Positions 1 through 10,904 of a stretch of DNA of 64,000 nt are shown here, piece by piece. Under the pieces are notes generated by a model, which worked only from the letters and a program-made list of their open reading frames with translations, ran no database searches and was not told where the DNA came from. This DNA is from Lepidostoma basale. Its lineage: Eukaryota; Arthropoda; Insecta; Trichoptera; Lepidostomatidae. Position numbers and translations under genes: made by a program. Location: contig JAHDVF020001319.1 in NCBI GenBank assembly GCA_022606425.2, positions 158,361-222,360 of the forward strand. Direction: 5' to 3'. Position 1 is the first letter of the stretch. Each line of letters opens with the position of its first letter.

Positions 1-62
1 GTATTATAGTTTATGGGAATGACATGTTTCGCTATTCTAAGGCATTATCAAATGTCCTTAAT
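1..62 (-). repeat. Palindromic element P, partial
   Basis: This half copy shares the segment reading GACATGTTTCG...GGCATTATCAAATGT with the full P hairpin at 33750-33980. Only one arm is visible because the window starts here. Confidence 0.5.
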
Positions 63-163
63 AGTTAATTATTTATTAGAATGTGATATTATAGATTATG
101 ATATAATAGAATCGAATAATATAGACCTAAAACTGAGAATACTGCTCATTAAGACATAAGTCG

Positions 164-262
164 GTATGGAGTATCTTGTATGGAGTATCATACATAGGTA
201 TGGAGTATCTTGATGTACGGCTGCGAGACATGGTGCCTATCCGAAAGAGATAAACGGAGATT
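164..262 (+). repeat. Short tandem TATGGAGTATC units fused to a LINE F fragment
   Basis: TATGGAGTATC-like units recur at about 166, 179 and 198. The sequence that follows, up to about 262, is the reverse complement of part of the LINE F copy near 53990-54050, in the segment containing CATGGTGCCTATCCGAAAG. I see nothing convincing from 263 to about 700. Confidence 0.45.
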
Positions 263-867
263 ATTTTAAAATACGCTGTTTTAAAAAAAATCTGATATTT
301 CATACAACGAATTGTTTCTTCTTATTTCCAACTAAATTTAAACGAAATCCAGTGCTTTATATATAATTATAGAAAGCAAAATAAGCGCTGGTTTAATACG
401 TTATTTGCCGTAAGTATAATGTAACTATGAAATATGAGGTGCTTTTATATATATTAGCATAGTAAGCGTTCAAATAATTTTTTTTAGATACATCTGTTCG
501 TGGCATACGTAAATTAAATGCATCATGCGAACCTCGGCGGACATGGTTCATAGAAGAATAAGATTTACGAGATATATTCCAGAATCGCAAAAGAAATCTC
601 TCCATTTAACTAATGGGGCCCGTAAATGTCAAAACTGATATCCATCATATGCGAAACGCGAGTTAATTTACATTTAAAGTAAACTCTATACAATGCTTGT
701 TTTTGCAACCTAACATTATAGGTTTTTGATATTGTTTATTATTTAATGGTTAGATAATCCATTGTTATGGCCGAAACATTTTGATATTTCAACATTACTA
801 ACTGTTTTTAAAATAATTAAATGATTTTACTGAAATCTCTTGATGGAAGTCCATTTTAAATAATATT

Positions 868-1013
868 TAAATAAAACGATGTTTTTTTTTAAACTATTTC
901 CTCTATTCTCTTTATTTCGACAGCGACCGGTTTCGTCAGGCTGGCAAAACCTGTCGCTGTCAAAATAAAGACAAAAGTGGAAGTAGTTAAAAAAAAATCG
1001 TTTTATTTAATTA
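868..1013. repeat. Short palindromic element with GAAAC-CG-GTC core
   Basis: The outer arms (AAATAAAACGAT..., and its complement near 1000) and the inner arms (GACAGC/GCTGTC) pair with each other. On the - strand the core reads GAAACCGGTC, as in the palindromes at 26785-27312 and 46466-46645. The CTGANGA box expected of a hammerhead is not intact here. Confidence 0.55.
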
Positions 1014-1046
1014 TTTTTACTGTTTAAATGCTAGCATGCCTATAAC

Positions 1047-1740
1047 ATGTGCATAAAAAAAAATGACGCAATAACCGAACTCGACTATGTAAAGTACCTA
1101 CCTAGGACTAACAATGGACAAACAACTAAAATGGAGAAAACACATAGACAACCTAACAAACAAGTTAGTATCACTATTCTCCCTCTTCTACAAAATACGA
1201 AATTACATACCAAGAAAAGAAAAAGTTATGATGTACGAAGGGTAAGTTAAAAGCCGACTGACATATATGATTACCTTCTGGGGGACAGAAACCAAAAGGA
1301 TATCTCCAGACTCCAAAGATAGCAAAATAAAATAACAAAATTAGCTTCTAACATCTCACCCCAACCATACAAGTATACATAAAAACAAAGCAAATGGAGA
1401 TATCTGACCTGACTAAATTTGAGACCTTGAAAATTGTACACAGAGTGACCATGGAAGAGACAACAGACAGCAGCTACAAATAAACAAAAATTCAGACGTA
1501 CACAGACACTGGACCAGGAACTGTGACAGATATCACTTACCGAATGCACAAACTAAGACAGGACAATCAAGGATATTGAACAATGGACTGAAACTTTACA
1601 ATGAACTACCAAAAGACACAAGAAGTCTCACAAGTAGTCGATTTAAAGTATACCTGAAACATTATATAATTACTAAAAATGTATCCATATAACCCAATTG
1701 GGTTTTTAAAAAAATAAATAAAATAAAATAAAAAACAAAT
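1047..1740 (+). mobile_element. LINE J, 3' end, decayed
   Basis: A broken frame encodes a LINE C-terminal region (YLGLTMDKQLKWRKHIDN, then KIRNYIPRKEKVMMYE), followed by several stops. It ends in a YNELP-like box and an A-rich AATAA tail. A second copy at 43460-43810 is very similar over the last 330 bp. There is no intact coding sequence. Confidence 0.7.
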
Positions 1741-1764
1741 ATAAATACAAAATAAATAAAAAAT

Positions 1765-1912
1765 GAGTCTATTATAAATATCACAATTGATTATATTTTG
1801 TGGCTACATCTGTTTCGCTAACCGATGTTATCATCGTCTGATTTTACATCAACAATTTATTGAACAGCTGTAGTGACCAAATATAATCAATTGTGATAGA
1901 TATAGTTTTCAT
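1765..1912. repeat. Short palindromic element, AACATCGGTTaGCGAAACA core
   Basis: The arms ATCACAATTGATTATA and its complement flank a core that, on the - strand, reads GATGATAACATCGGTTAGC then GAAACA. It is a degenerate relative of the element at 29700-29845. From 1913 to 2104 I see only AT-rich sequence. Confidence 0.55.
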
Positions 1913-2104
1913 TTTATTTAAACAGTTAATATTATTTAATGAAAACATACGATACTCAAAAAAAGTAATGGAGAATATATACAAATATAATATATTATAT
2001 GTTGTTTATTTTTATATTATATTATATATGATTTTTAAATAATATTTTTAGTTTGCATACATTGCATACATTAATCCACTTGGGACTCGATAAGTATTCT
2101 TTTA

Positions 2105-3050
2105 TATTATATTCAGTTTAGATATCTGCGTGTGGACTTGTGTGGGAAAACGGATCTACCGTGTGAAGTGATGGGGCAAGTAAACAAGGCTGCGGTCATT
2201 TCACATGCTTGAAGAATTCAATTTGGAAAATCCCTGACATGAAGATCAGCAGCAATGTTAGAATTTATAAGACTAGTGTGCGACGTATTCTTCTCTCTAC
2301 TACCAGCGCTCAAATCAAGAAACGTACACTGGAAAACCAAAATCACCCTGTATAAAACAATCACCCGAACAGTAGTGACCTATGGGTGTGAGGCGTGGAC
2401 AATGACAGCGAAATCTGCAGAGCGACTGGATACTTTTGCAGAGGATGCCGTCACGTGCAGAGGATGCCGTCATCGCGAACCCCAAAAAGATTGCTGGAGT
2501 GGCACCCAGGTGGTAGAAGACCAATTGGACGACCAAGGCTGCGATGGGAGGATGAAGTTGGGAGAGATGGAACAAGATTGTTAAGAGTGTCAGATTGAAG
2601 GGTCGAAGCGGAGGACAGGAGGAGTTGGAGGCGAAGAATACTGGAGGCTAAGGCTCGATATGGGCTGTAGGGCCATCGAAGAAGAAGAAGAAGTGTGCGA
2701 CGTATCATGACATATGAAATCGAGTGCAGGACGGACACCACAATCACAAAAAAACGCGCTCATAGTGTCAGAAAGACGCTGCAAGAGAGAATAAAGAATT
2801 CACGAATAAGGGAGATATGCGAGGTCGAGGATGTCATTAGGTAGGGAAGATACTGGTATGCACACGTGAGGAGAATTGATCCATCCAGACTCCCTTTCAT
2901 TGTGTTGCACGGACAGCCCCAAAGTAGACGACCCCCGGGCAGACCACCAAAGAGATGGATCAACAGCTGGAAGTCGACCTCGCAGGTGGCCAATTCCTCT
3001 TAAGAAACAGGCCAACAATAAGAAGAATAAGAGAAGAGGAGAAGATATTT
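2105..3050 (+). mobile_element. LINE D, 3' part, split by LINE H
   Basis: It encodes the LINE D C-terminal tail: YLGVDL-like, MGQVNKAAVISHALKNSIWK, RIYKTSV, then after the insertion IREICEVEDVI and SRRPPGRPPKRW. Stops and frame breaks are present. The element is interrupted at 2289-2691 by a LINE H copy, and the D reading resumes at the point where it was broken. The tail after about 3000 is AAGAAGAATAAG. Confidence 0.75.
2289..2691 (+). mobile_element. LINE H, truncated, inserted in LINE D
   Basis: Coding remnants read NVHWKTKITLYKTI, VVTYGCEAWTM and GRRPIGRPRLRWEDEVG, ending in a (GAA)n tail. A direct repeat of 14 bp (AGTGTGCGACGTAT) lies at 2275-2288 and 2692-2705, which is a target-site duplication. 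A related copy sits at 28938-29175 on the - strand. There is a small internal repeat of GCAGAGGATGCCGTCA near 2440 and 2457. Confidence 0.85.
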
Positions 3051-3164
3051 AAGTTTTTTTTTAAGGTAACAGTAGCATTATTTTTATGTTTGGTCAATTT
3101 CAAATTTCAATAATAAAATATATTGTAATCACTACTAATATATTCGTATATTATTAGATATTTT

Positions 3165-3250
3165 TTTTATATCCGGTGGTGATTTATAGAACAGAACGCT
3201 TGGCTTCTAATCCAGGGGATTTGGATTCAATCCTGTTTTTTTGCCTCATT
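3165..3250 (+). mobile_element. SINE L fragment (tRNA-like head)
   Basis: The segment reads CTAATCCAGGGGATTTGGATTCAATCC, with a B-box-like GATTCAATCC. A relative on the - strand at 21490-21570 shares CCAGGGGA(C/T)TTGG(G/A)TTCAA. It is too degenerate and AT-rich to be a tRNA gene. Sequence from 3251 to 3837 is AT-rich with nothing recognised. Confidence 0.4.
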
Positions 3251-3837
3251 ATTGATCAATACATATTATAAATTATTATACCATTAATTTCAATAAACAG
3301 AAGAAGCATCGTGATGTATTGAATGAAGGGTTGAAATCAGTAAATAATGGAGTTCTAGTATCAGCCCATATCCTTTGAAATGTAGCTGTCCAGAATAAGA
3401 TTTTGTAATTTTTTTAATACTCACTCAAAGTAATTTACAAGTTTATTAAAATATGATATAATATATCTCATACAAATAAATAGTTAGATTTAAAAAGTGT
3501 TTCAAAAGCTCGATGGTTTCAACAGGCATTAAAAAACTGCATCTATACATTCTTGTTTTCAGAATTTAATATCTTAAAATATCCATCCGCCGTAATGTAC
3601 TCGGGGGAACAAAGTAATCTCAGTCTTATTCCTGGAAAGAATAAGACTCATCTTACCATTGATCCGAATAGTACATTCCATTTTTAAAATCCTAGGAATT
3701 TAAAGTAAGTGTATTCGAACTAAAATGACAAATATGAACAAAAAGGTTGATTTATGTTGTAAAATCACCATACAATAGTCTAATGATGTTTAAAATTACC
3801 AATACGGAATTTAAATAAATAAATCATTAGTATCAGA

Positions 3838-4135
3838 TCAAACCAAATCAAATTAAATCAGTTTATTTTCTCAAAAGATATGATATATACCAATTTTAGT
3901 TTAAGGCATCTATTGAGAACAGGTAAAATATATTATAGAATACCAGGAACGCATGAAAAATGGTTCGACTTAAGGATTACAATATACTCTCCAAAGTCAA
4001 GAGTATTTGTCTTCTGAACGTACTTTCACGAATATGAAAGACTTCGATCTCCGAAGCGATCATGTTCAGTAGTTTGATTGCTCTCCCCACCGGCATTACC
4101 GGCATCAATAGAGGGAGAAAGTGAGGATTTTAACT
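3838..4135 (-). mobile_element. LINE I, 3' end
   Basis: The tail CAAATCAAATTAAATCAG and the text near 4010-4080 (CTTCTGAACGTACTTTC, AAAGACTTCGATCTCCGAAG) match the other LINE I copies, for example 59985-60735. On the - strand this is the LPVMPVG...EIDVFH...LLTLES C-terminal tail. Confidence 0.7.
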
Positions 4136-4204
4136 ATATCTTCATATGGTGGAAGGTGATAGGACTCAAATTTCAAAATATTGAAGTTCAAATAAAATGA
4201 TCTT

Positions 4205-4690
4205 AGTTAACAACAATAATAAACCATCACGCCGTTTCCACGAAAGGGTAGGCAGAGAGGAAGGACCACCACACTACTCTATCCTGATACACCTCTCTAG
4301 ATTCCTTCACATTCATACAGCGAGTCATACACGCACGTCGATTCTTTCGACTTTTAACATGGCAGACCTTTAAAATCTGATTGACTTGGTCATGCCATGT
4401 TTTCCTCGATCTTCCTCGACACCGTATTCCATTCACATAGTTAACGAACACTTTCTTAACCATTATTCTTCATCCATACGTTCCATGTGATCAAACCAAC
4501 GCAGTGATCCTTTCATAATACTTATTTCCGCTCTACATTCCTTCCTAATATCAGCATTTGAAACTCTGTCGTACATCGTTTTACCACACATACGTCTAAA
4601 TAATCTCATCTCCACCGCATTTGTTCTCTTCTCATCCTTCTTCTGTCAGTTCCACATTCGCTTTCATACATAATCTAAGTTGATATTTAT
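4205..4690 (-). mobile_element. LINE A2, 3' end
   Basis: The - strand frame at 4227-4463 reads RGRSRKTWHDQVNQILKVC and ends AYPFVETA, followed by a TTGTTGTT tail. The diverged C-terminal tail continues to about 4690 (RRMCGKTMYDRVSNADI-like). Confidence 0.75.
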
Positions 4691-4709
4691 AATGCTTTGA
4701 TTTTCACTA

Positions 4710-4792
4710 ATGTACTACCTAACTAACCAATCAATACCCCGTATCTCCGAAGGGGTAGGCAGAAATAATTGACCGCCACATTACTCTTTCCA
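4710..4792 (-). mobile_element. LINE A tail fragment
   Basis: Only the last 80 bp of a LINE A copy are present: CCTCCGAAGGGGTAGGCAG-like sequence preceded by CTAACTAACC. It abuts a LINE B tail fragment at 4796. Confidence 0.65.
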
Positions 4793-4795
4793 GAC

Positions 4796-4967
4796 GGTAA
4801 AGAGAAGTGCAGGGCGGCCGCAACTACGGTGGAAGGATGATTTGAACAGACATGTCGGAATAACCTGGATGCAGTGTGCACAGGATAGAGTGACATAGAA
4901 GCGAATGGAGGAGGGCTTTGTCCAGGAGTGGGCGGGAATAGGCTGAGGAAGAAGAAGAAGAAGAAGA
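4796..4967 (+). mobile_element. LINE B tail fragment
   Basis: It encodes the RPQLRWKDDLNRHVGITW / QDRVTWKR / VQEWAGIG-like end of LINE B, ending in (GAA)n at 4947-4967. The frame is broken. Confidence 0.75.
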
Positions 4968-4984
4968 AAAACTAAAAAAAAAAG

Positions 4985-5150
4985 ATTTCTTAGACGAATG
5001 TGTGGAAAATATGTTTATGAAAGAGTGTCGAATGAAAATATTAAAAGAGAATGCGGTGCGAATGAAAGTGTTAAACAAAATAATGAAAGGGTCATTAAGA
5101 TGGTTTGGACACATGGAAAAAAATAATGAAGACAGACTAGTAAAAAAAAG
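4985..5150 (+). mobile_element. LINE A1 internal fragment
   Basis: It encodes RRMCGKYVYERVSNENI-like text and KGSLRWFGHMEKNNEDRLVKK, as in the A1 tails. It lacks the 3' end. Confidence 0.7.
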
Positions 5151-5287
5151 GTATATTTTATCTGCTCTCGATTCTTCAACATTCATATTTCGAATTACAT
5201 TACTATCAAATGTACAATCCTTCAATTACTTATTTTCGAAAGTTAAAAACATTAATTTCACTCTGCTGATCATTTTTTATAAAATCT

Positions 5288-5388
5288 GTTAAGTTTAATT
5301 AGACAACGACCGGTTTCACCAGTCTTGCTGGCACCGGTTCACAGATGATGGCACGAGTGGGGAAATTGGTGGCTGTAAAATTAAACTC
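5288..5388. repeat. Short palindromic element with CGACCGGTTTC core
   Basis: The arms AGTTTAATTA and TAAAATTAAACT flank a core that on the - strand ends GAAACCGGTC. It is related to the palindrome at 868-1013. I see no supportable gene from 5389 to 5773; a 61-codon open frame at 5434-5619 matches nothing I know. Confidence 0.4.
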
Positions 5389-5785
5389 TGCGAGAGAAAT
5401 TGGAAAATCCAGTTTTATTAAATACTAGAGGCAATGAGTAGTACACGGATCACGAGTTTCGCAAATATACGTAATATAAAAACCAATCATAAAATTGTCA
5501 TGTTTCATGAAAATTTGAATTCACACGTTAGGTGCCCAAAAGACAGTAAAATTGTGAATATGGCGTCAATGGCACTCATTGATGTGATCATTAATAACAA
5601 ATGTGATAGAAGCGTATAGGCAGATGTCATTGACAACACCGATATATTGTATCGTTTTTCTGTGCATTGACGATTGTTTGAAAATATAGCGAATTTGTCT
5701 TCTTAAAATATAATATTTAGTCCTATGGCAGAACAAGATTCTGTTCTACATTTTTTTTAGTGACGACTAGAACTATATTTTAAAC

Positions 5786-8025
5786 TAACTAACTAACTAA
5801 CCATCACGCCGTCTCCCCGGAGGGGTAGGCAGAAAGAATGGAACGCCACACTGTTCTGTCTTGACATACTTCTCTCGCTTCCTCTACATTCATACATCTT
5901 GTCATGCACGCACGTCGATTTCTCCGACTCCTCACAGTGTCCGACATTCAATATTTGATTGATTTGATCGTGCCACGTTTTCCTCGGCCTTCCTCTATTT
6001 CTAGCTCCGTTCACGCCGTTTACATATACCTTCTTTACCATTCTGTCTTCACTCATTCTTTCCATGTGTCCAAACCATCTTAATGACCCTTTCCTTATTT
6101 TGTTCATAACACTTTCATTCGCACCACATTCACTTCTTATACTTGCATTTGTCACTCTATCAAATACAGATTTGCCACACATTCGTCTGAGAGATCTCAT
6201 TTCTACTGCATTTATTCTACTTTCATCCTTCTTTTGCCAGTTCCATGCTTCACTTCCATACATAAGGGTCGGCACAAGAACACCATTGTGCACTGCCATC
6301 TTGGCTTTTTTGGATAGGCTTTTGTTTGCGATGACAACTTTAAGTGCACCATTTATTCTGTTGCCTGCCCCAACCCTTCTTTCAATATCCTTCTCCACCC
6401 TCCCATCCTTTGTAAACATACTTCCTAAATAAACAAATTCATCCACTTGTTCCAGATTTTCACCGTTTACACTAATGTTGCAGACTGTCATGCTTCCTTC
6501 TTTTTCGAAAATCATTACCTTAGACTTATTCACATTCATCATCAAATCGTATCGCTTGCATACCTCATACATACCTAGACACCAGGGCTTGCAGTTCGTG
6601 CTCGTTGTCTGCAAGTAGCACAGCGTCGTCCGCATACAACAAACAGCTTACTGAAACATCTTCCATTTTTGCACCTGCTTCCAACCCTTTCAGCTCTTTC
6701 ATACACTTGTCCATATATAGATTAAACAACCATGGAGACATTACACACCCCTGTTTGACACCTTTATTGATATCAAACCAGGCTGTAAGATCCCCATTTA
6801 CTCTGACACTAGCAGTGCTTTCTGTGTACAGCGATGTAATTGCCGTGATCAGTTTTGTGTTTATTCCATATTCCGACAATATTTCCCACAGTTTACCTCT
6901 ATCTACGCGATCATATGCTTTTTGCAAATCGACAAACGCACAGAAGAGTTTACGGTTTTTGGCCAGAAACTTCTCTGTCACTGTACGAAGTGCAAAAATT
7001 TGATCCATACATCCTCTGCCATTCATAAAGGCGCCTTGCACATCCCAAACTCTATCACTCGTCGTCTTTCTTACTCTTTCTATTAAAATTCTGCCATAGA
7101 TTTTACCAACAACACTCAAAATACTAATAGCTCTGTAGTTTTCACATTCCATATGGGATCCTTTTCCTTTGTACAGAGGCAAGATAACTGCTCTCCTCCA
7201 GTCGAGTGGGGTATATCCCTCCTCCAAGCATTGGGTTGAACAGTTTACATATCCATGCGGAAACTACTTCGCCACCGTTTTTGATAAATTCTATAGCGAT
7301 GCAGTCATACCCTACAGCTTTTCCACTTTTAATTGCTTTCACAGATCTTTCAATCTCATTCATACTTATTTTTTCTGTATTGTCATTTATACCAATCGCG
7401 ATTACACCAGTTCTAATGCTTTCGTCAACACTTATATCACCACCATACATTTCCTTAAAATACTCCATCCATCTTTCTTTCCGTTAACATTCTTCCCTCA
7501 CTATCCAAAATTGCTTTCACACATCCGCTTTCAGGAGGATTTCGGGCTTTCTTCACTTCCTTCCAAAACATTTTTATATTGTCCTGGAAGTTGTTTGTCA
7601 TTTTGAGCCCTTCTTCCTCCTTCAGCTTTTCTTTTCGCGCTTTCACTACCGACTTCACTCTCTTCTTGCATGCCTTATACGAATTTTTTGCACTTTCATA
7701 CTTACCTTTGTCATTCTTATTTATCGAAAGCATATTCAACCAAGCATCCTTCTTCTCTTTAACTGCACTCTTTACGTCATTATTCCACCACGCATCCCCT
7801 TTCCTTCTTCCTTGTACACATACGCCACACGATTCTTTCGCTGCTTCACACAAACTTCCCTTTAAATACTCCCAGGTATCGTCAACATTCAACACACTTA
7901 CATCACGCTCACTCAATCTTTCGTTCACTTTTCTCACGAAATTATCTCTTACGTCATTGTTTTGTAGTTTTTCAACTTTGACTCGAGTTGGTGCGGCCAC
8001 TGTTTTGCTTCTTCTGGTTCGCGGT
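5786..8025 (-). pseudogene. LINE A1, longest copy: reverse transcriptase pseudogene
   Basis: This is a 5'-truncated non-LTR retrotransposon of about 2.2 kb. On the - strand the open frames run in order 8000-7455 (linker after the endonuclease, WWNNDVKSAVKEKKDAW), 7468-7142, 7227-6565 (reverse transcriptase) and 6635-5793 (C-terminal tail). They lie in different frames, so there are three frameshifts. RT motifs are visible: YKGKGSHMECENYRAIS, the catalytic block AFVDLQKAYDRV, GVKQGCVMSPWLFN and the YADD active site (LLYADDAVLLADN). The tail carries RRMCGKSVFDRV, GSLRWFGHMERM and GRPRKTWHDQINQIL. The element ends in (TTAG)n, read here as AACTAACTAACC. A 12-bp TSD (TATATTTTAAAC) lies at 5774-5785 and 8026-8037. 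It cannot make a working protein. Confidence 0.9.
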
Positions 8026-8048
8026 TATATTTTAAACATTCTTCATAT

Positions 8049-8690
8049 TAAGTCATTCTTCTTTCTCAGCCTATTCCCGTCCACTCCTGGAAAAAGGCCT
8101 CCTCCAGGCCGCTTCCATGTCACTCTGTCCTATGTAGACTGCATTCAGGTTATTCTAACGTATCTGTTCAGGTTATCTTTCCACCGTAGTAACGGTCACC
8201 CTGCACTTCTCTTTGCCGTCCACGGTCTCCAAGTCAGCAGTTTTCTTGTCCACTTTTCATCTGAGCTTCTGGCTACGTGACCCGCCCATTGCCATTTTAG
8301 AGTCGCCACCCGGTGGATTATGTCACTGACCCTTGTTCTTTCTCTCACCGTATCGTTTCTGCCACTGTCTCTTAGGCTTATTCCTAACATGGCTCTTTCC
8401 ATGGCTCTTTGGGTCACTCGCAGTTTCTCGTCACTTTACTTGGACAATGTAACAGTTTCAAGACCATAAGTACCAACTGGCAAAACGCAGGCTTCATAGA
8501 TTTTTCGTTTCAGGTTGATTGGTATTTTCCAGTTTTTAACTCATATTACCGAAAGCTGTCCAGCTTAGTCCAATTCCTCTTTTTAGCTCTGCGGTATGGT
8601 TATCTCGGCCCAATCGAATATTGTGTCCCAGGTATGTATATTCTTGGACATTCTCAGGCGTATTACAATGTATCGGATTTGGGAATAATT
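8049..8690 (-). mobile_element. LINE B, 3' part, frame-broken
   Basis: The - strand frame at 8196-8417 reads MTQRAMERAMLGISLRDSGR, IIHRVATLKWQWAGHVARSS and WRPWTAKRSAG. It continues through GRPQLRW-like text to an AGAAAGAAGAAT tail at 8049-8070. The 5' end is near 8690. It lies directly beside the A1 copy. Confidence 0.85.
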
Positions 8691-8732
8691 TGAAAAGATT
8701 TTAAATTTATTTAGGTATTTATGGACAGATCA

Positions 8733-8796
8733 GTATGGCGGTCCATTCTCTCTGCCTACCCCTCCGGGAAAATGGAGTAATAGATTAGTAAGTTAG
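8733..8796 (+). mobile_element. LINE A tail fragment
   Basis: The last 64 bp of a LINE A copy: GGCGGTCCATTCTCTCTGCC, then CTCCGGGAAAATGG, ending in TTAGTAAGTTAGTTA. From 8797 to 9185 I see nothing recognisable. Confidence 0.65.
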
Positions 8797-9189
8797 TTAT
8801 ATTATTAACATATGAATTCTACTTGGCTGCATAAACTACATCTGTAGATAACGAACAAATTTCATAGAGATTCTGAACTGTGTTAAAATGCGGAATTTCA
8901 TATAGAGTATTCTGTTCGGCCACCCATTTCATAAATGGCATTTCTAGTCAACTGCTGGCGTTTCTCATTCCTGAAAATCGAAAAGTAAAACGAATTTGGA
9001 CTATAAATTCTTCCAATTGACCGACTTCACGCTAACTGCGAGTTTCATAGTTTGTTCGCTGGAATTAAATGAGATTTCATATTTAAACTAACTTAAAAAA
9101 GTATATAATTTTTTAATCAGAATATTAAAAAAAAATGCCTCTGAAGGTATTGTTATCTAAAAAACTTCGTCAAACTTCGAATCTCCGAA

Positions 9190-9420
9190 ATGCAAAGTAA
9201 TGAAAATATGTACAGGTTTTAAGCCATGTTTGAGGTATGGAAAAATCGACGAGCATGTCATATATGTATTTGTATATCTCAAAAAATATCAACGTGCTTC
9301 TGGTGTCAGTCTGCTAAACATGATCTTAAGGATGACGTCTTTCATATTAGTGACGGTATGTTCAAAAGACAAATACTTTTAATATTGGAGAGTATTTTGT
9401 CTTCCTAAAGTCTAACCATC
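9190..9420 (+). mobile_element. LINE I, 3' fragment
   Basis: The segment encodes the decayed LLNMILRMTSFILVTV / RRQILLILESILSS end of LINE I, and the following text TAAAGTCTAACCATC matches the other copies. The tail is replaced by the LINE S segment. Confidence 0.7.
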
Positions 9421-9706
9421 CAGTTGTGGGTCCACATGTGACTGAAGAGCCCGATCCTGGACCCACATATTTTGGGGCATCTGGGGCAGGGGAAGGCGCC
9501 TGTAGTAGAGCCGTCACCGTCTCCCAGTGGTCTCTCCTTTCTCCTACTCCTCCTCTCAGCGCCGTCGTCTCTGCGCTGTGCTTCAGAGTCTTGTGTGCCT
9601 TTATGTACTGCTGTTCTCCACCTAGGTCTGTCCTCTGCAGTCTTTTCCCAGCAATCACAGTCGTTGCCAGTCTTTTGTAGGTTTCCTTTAAGGGAGTCCC
9701 TAAAGC
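9421..9706 (-). mobile_element. LINE S C-terminal end with a C2H2-like zinc finger
   Basis: Reading the - strand from about 9706 down to 9423 gives an unbroken frame without an ATG: RFRDSLKGNLQKTGNDCDCW, then EKTAEDRPRWRTAVHKGT, a basic RRDDGAERRSRRK stretch, and a finger CPRC-x12-HMWTH. The pattern DC..WE..AEDR..WR followed by a C2H2-like finger is known from C-termini of some LINE ORF2 proteins. The long open frames on the opposite strand here are shadows. Confidence 0.65.
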
Positions 9707-9712
9707 GTATTA

Positions 9713-10265
9713 ATGGACAAGTGTATTAAAGAACTGAAAGGAATGAATGCTGATGCTAAGATGAGTGATTTGTCTGTTGATTGTTTGCTTTACACGGACG
9801 ATGCCGTTCTCGTTGCGGATAGTGCGGGCGAATGTATGAGGTATGCAAGTAAAATGATTCAATGATGAATTTCGGAATGTCAATGTTTAGGTAGCATGTA
9901 CACAGCGGATGGCTGAACGAATTGTGATTCTTCGAAAGAAGGGTTGGTGCGGCTAACAAAGTGAATGAAGCTTTAAAAATAGATATCGGAAACAAGAATT
10001 TTATCAATGAAAGCGAAAACGGCCGTTCATAATGGAGTCCTGGTCCCAACCCTAATGTATGGAAGCGAAGAATAGAACTGGCAAAAGAAGGATGAGATCA
10101 GAATAAATGCGGTAGAGATGAGGTCCCTAAGACGTATGTGTGGTAGAACGATATGCGTCAGAATCTCCAAAGTTGATATAAGAATGGAATGTAGAGGGGA
10201 AGAAGGTATTATGAACAAAATTATGAAAGGATCGCTGCGATGGTTCGGACATACGGAAATGCTTT
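9713..10265 (+). mobile_element. LINE A2, 3' part, decayed
   Basis: It starts at the RT region (DKCIKELKGMNADAKMSDLS, with YTDDAVLVAD in place of YADD) and passes through a PTLMYGSEE-like block and RRMCGRTICVRISKVDI to KGSLRWFGHTEM. Several frame breaks are present and the last part with the tail is missing. From 10266 to 10600 nothing is recognised. Confidence 0.75.
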
Positions 10266-10639
10266 GAAAGTATATTGACCACTTGAGCGTATATTGTTTC
10301 AAATCTAGGTATTTGACTGACTTTCTTCGGCGGTTTTCCTCATTTTTCAGTCTCTTGTAAGCATGGTTCATAGATATTCTATATTTATTATATATTCGAA
10401 ATATTCGAATTTCAGATCCGTTATTACAGCATCCAGAGCTTACCTCCTGCTATAGTATTATATATTATAAGGAAATCTACTTACCCGTAACTCCATTGTT
10501 AAGTACGGCGACTCTCTTGAGATATATATTCCGACCTGCACTTCAGTAATGGCATTTTCAATCTGGTGGAAAATAAAACTTAGATGTGAAATAATGAAAT
10601 TCGAAGATAAAAATACAATCAAAGTTTTGAAGTTATTAA

Positions 10640-10715
10640 ATATTTATACTGTGTATATAATACGAAACACTGATGAAGGGCTTCTGTGTCCGAAAAACAT
10701 GTTTGAATTAGAATT
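10640..10715 (+). repeat. Hammerhead-like motif in AT-rich repeat
   Basis: CTGATGA at 10670-10676 is followed by A, a GGGC...TCC-like stem, then GAAAAACATG. It is the same layout as the palindromic class, with two extra A residues in the GAAAC box. The flanks pair only weakly. Confidence 0.35.
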
Positions 10716-10904
10716 GTTTTATATAAAGTTTCCCTGTGTTGCCTAAATTGAGATTGATCGTGCAATACAATGAGTGGGAGTCTGATTGGACCAATTCTTC
10801 TCACGTGTGCTTACCAATATTTTCTACTGTTCCTTCTCCAAATAATGACATCTTCGTCCTCGCATATTTCCATTATTATGAGCTCCTAATTCTATAATGG
10901 TCCT

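Noticed and set aside
7579..8280. A 233-codon open frame on the + strand (and similar long + frames at 6064-7606)
   Set aside because: These are antisense shadows of the - strand LINE A1 and B copies. Their compositions (Ser/Phe/Leu-rich) follow from reading LINE coding sequence backwards.
9426..9680. An 84-codon + strand gene
   Set aside because: It is antisense to the LINE S zinc-finger tail.
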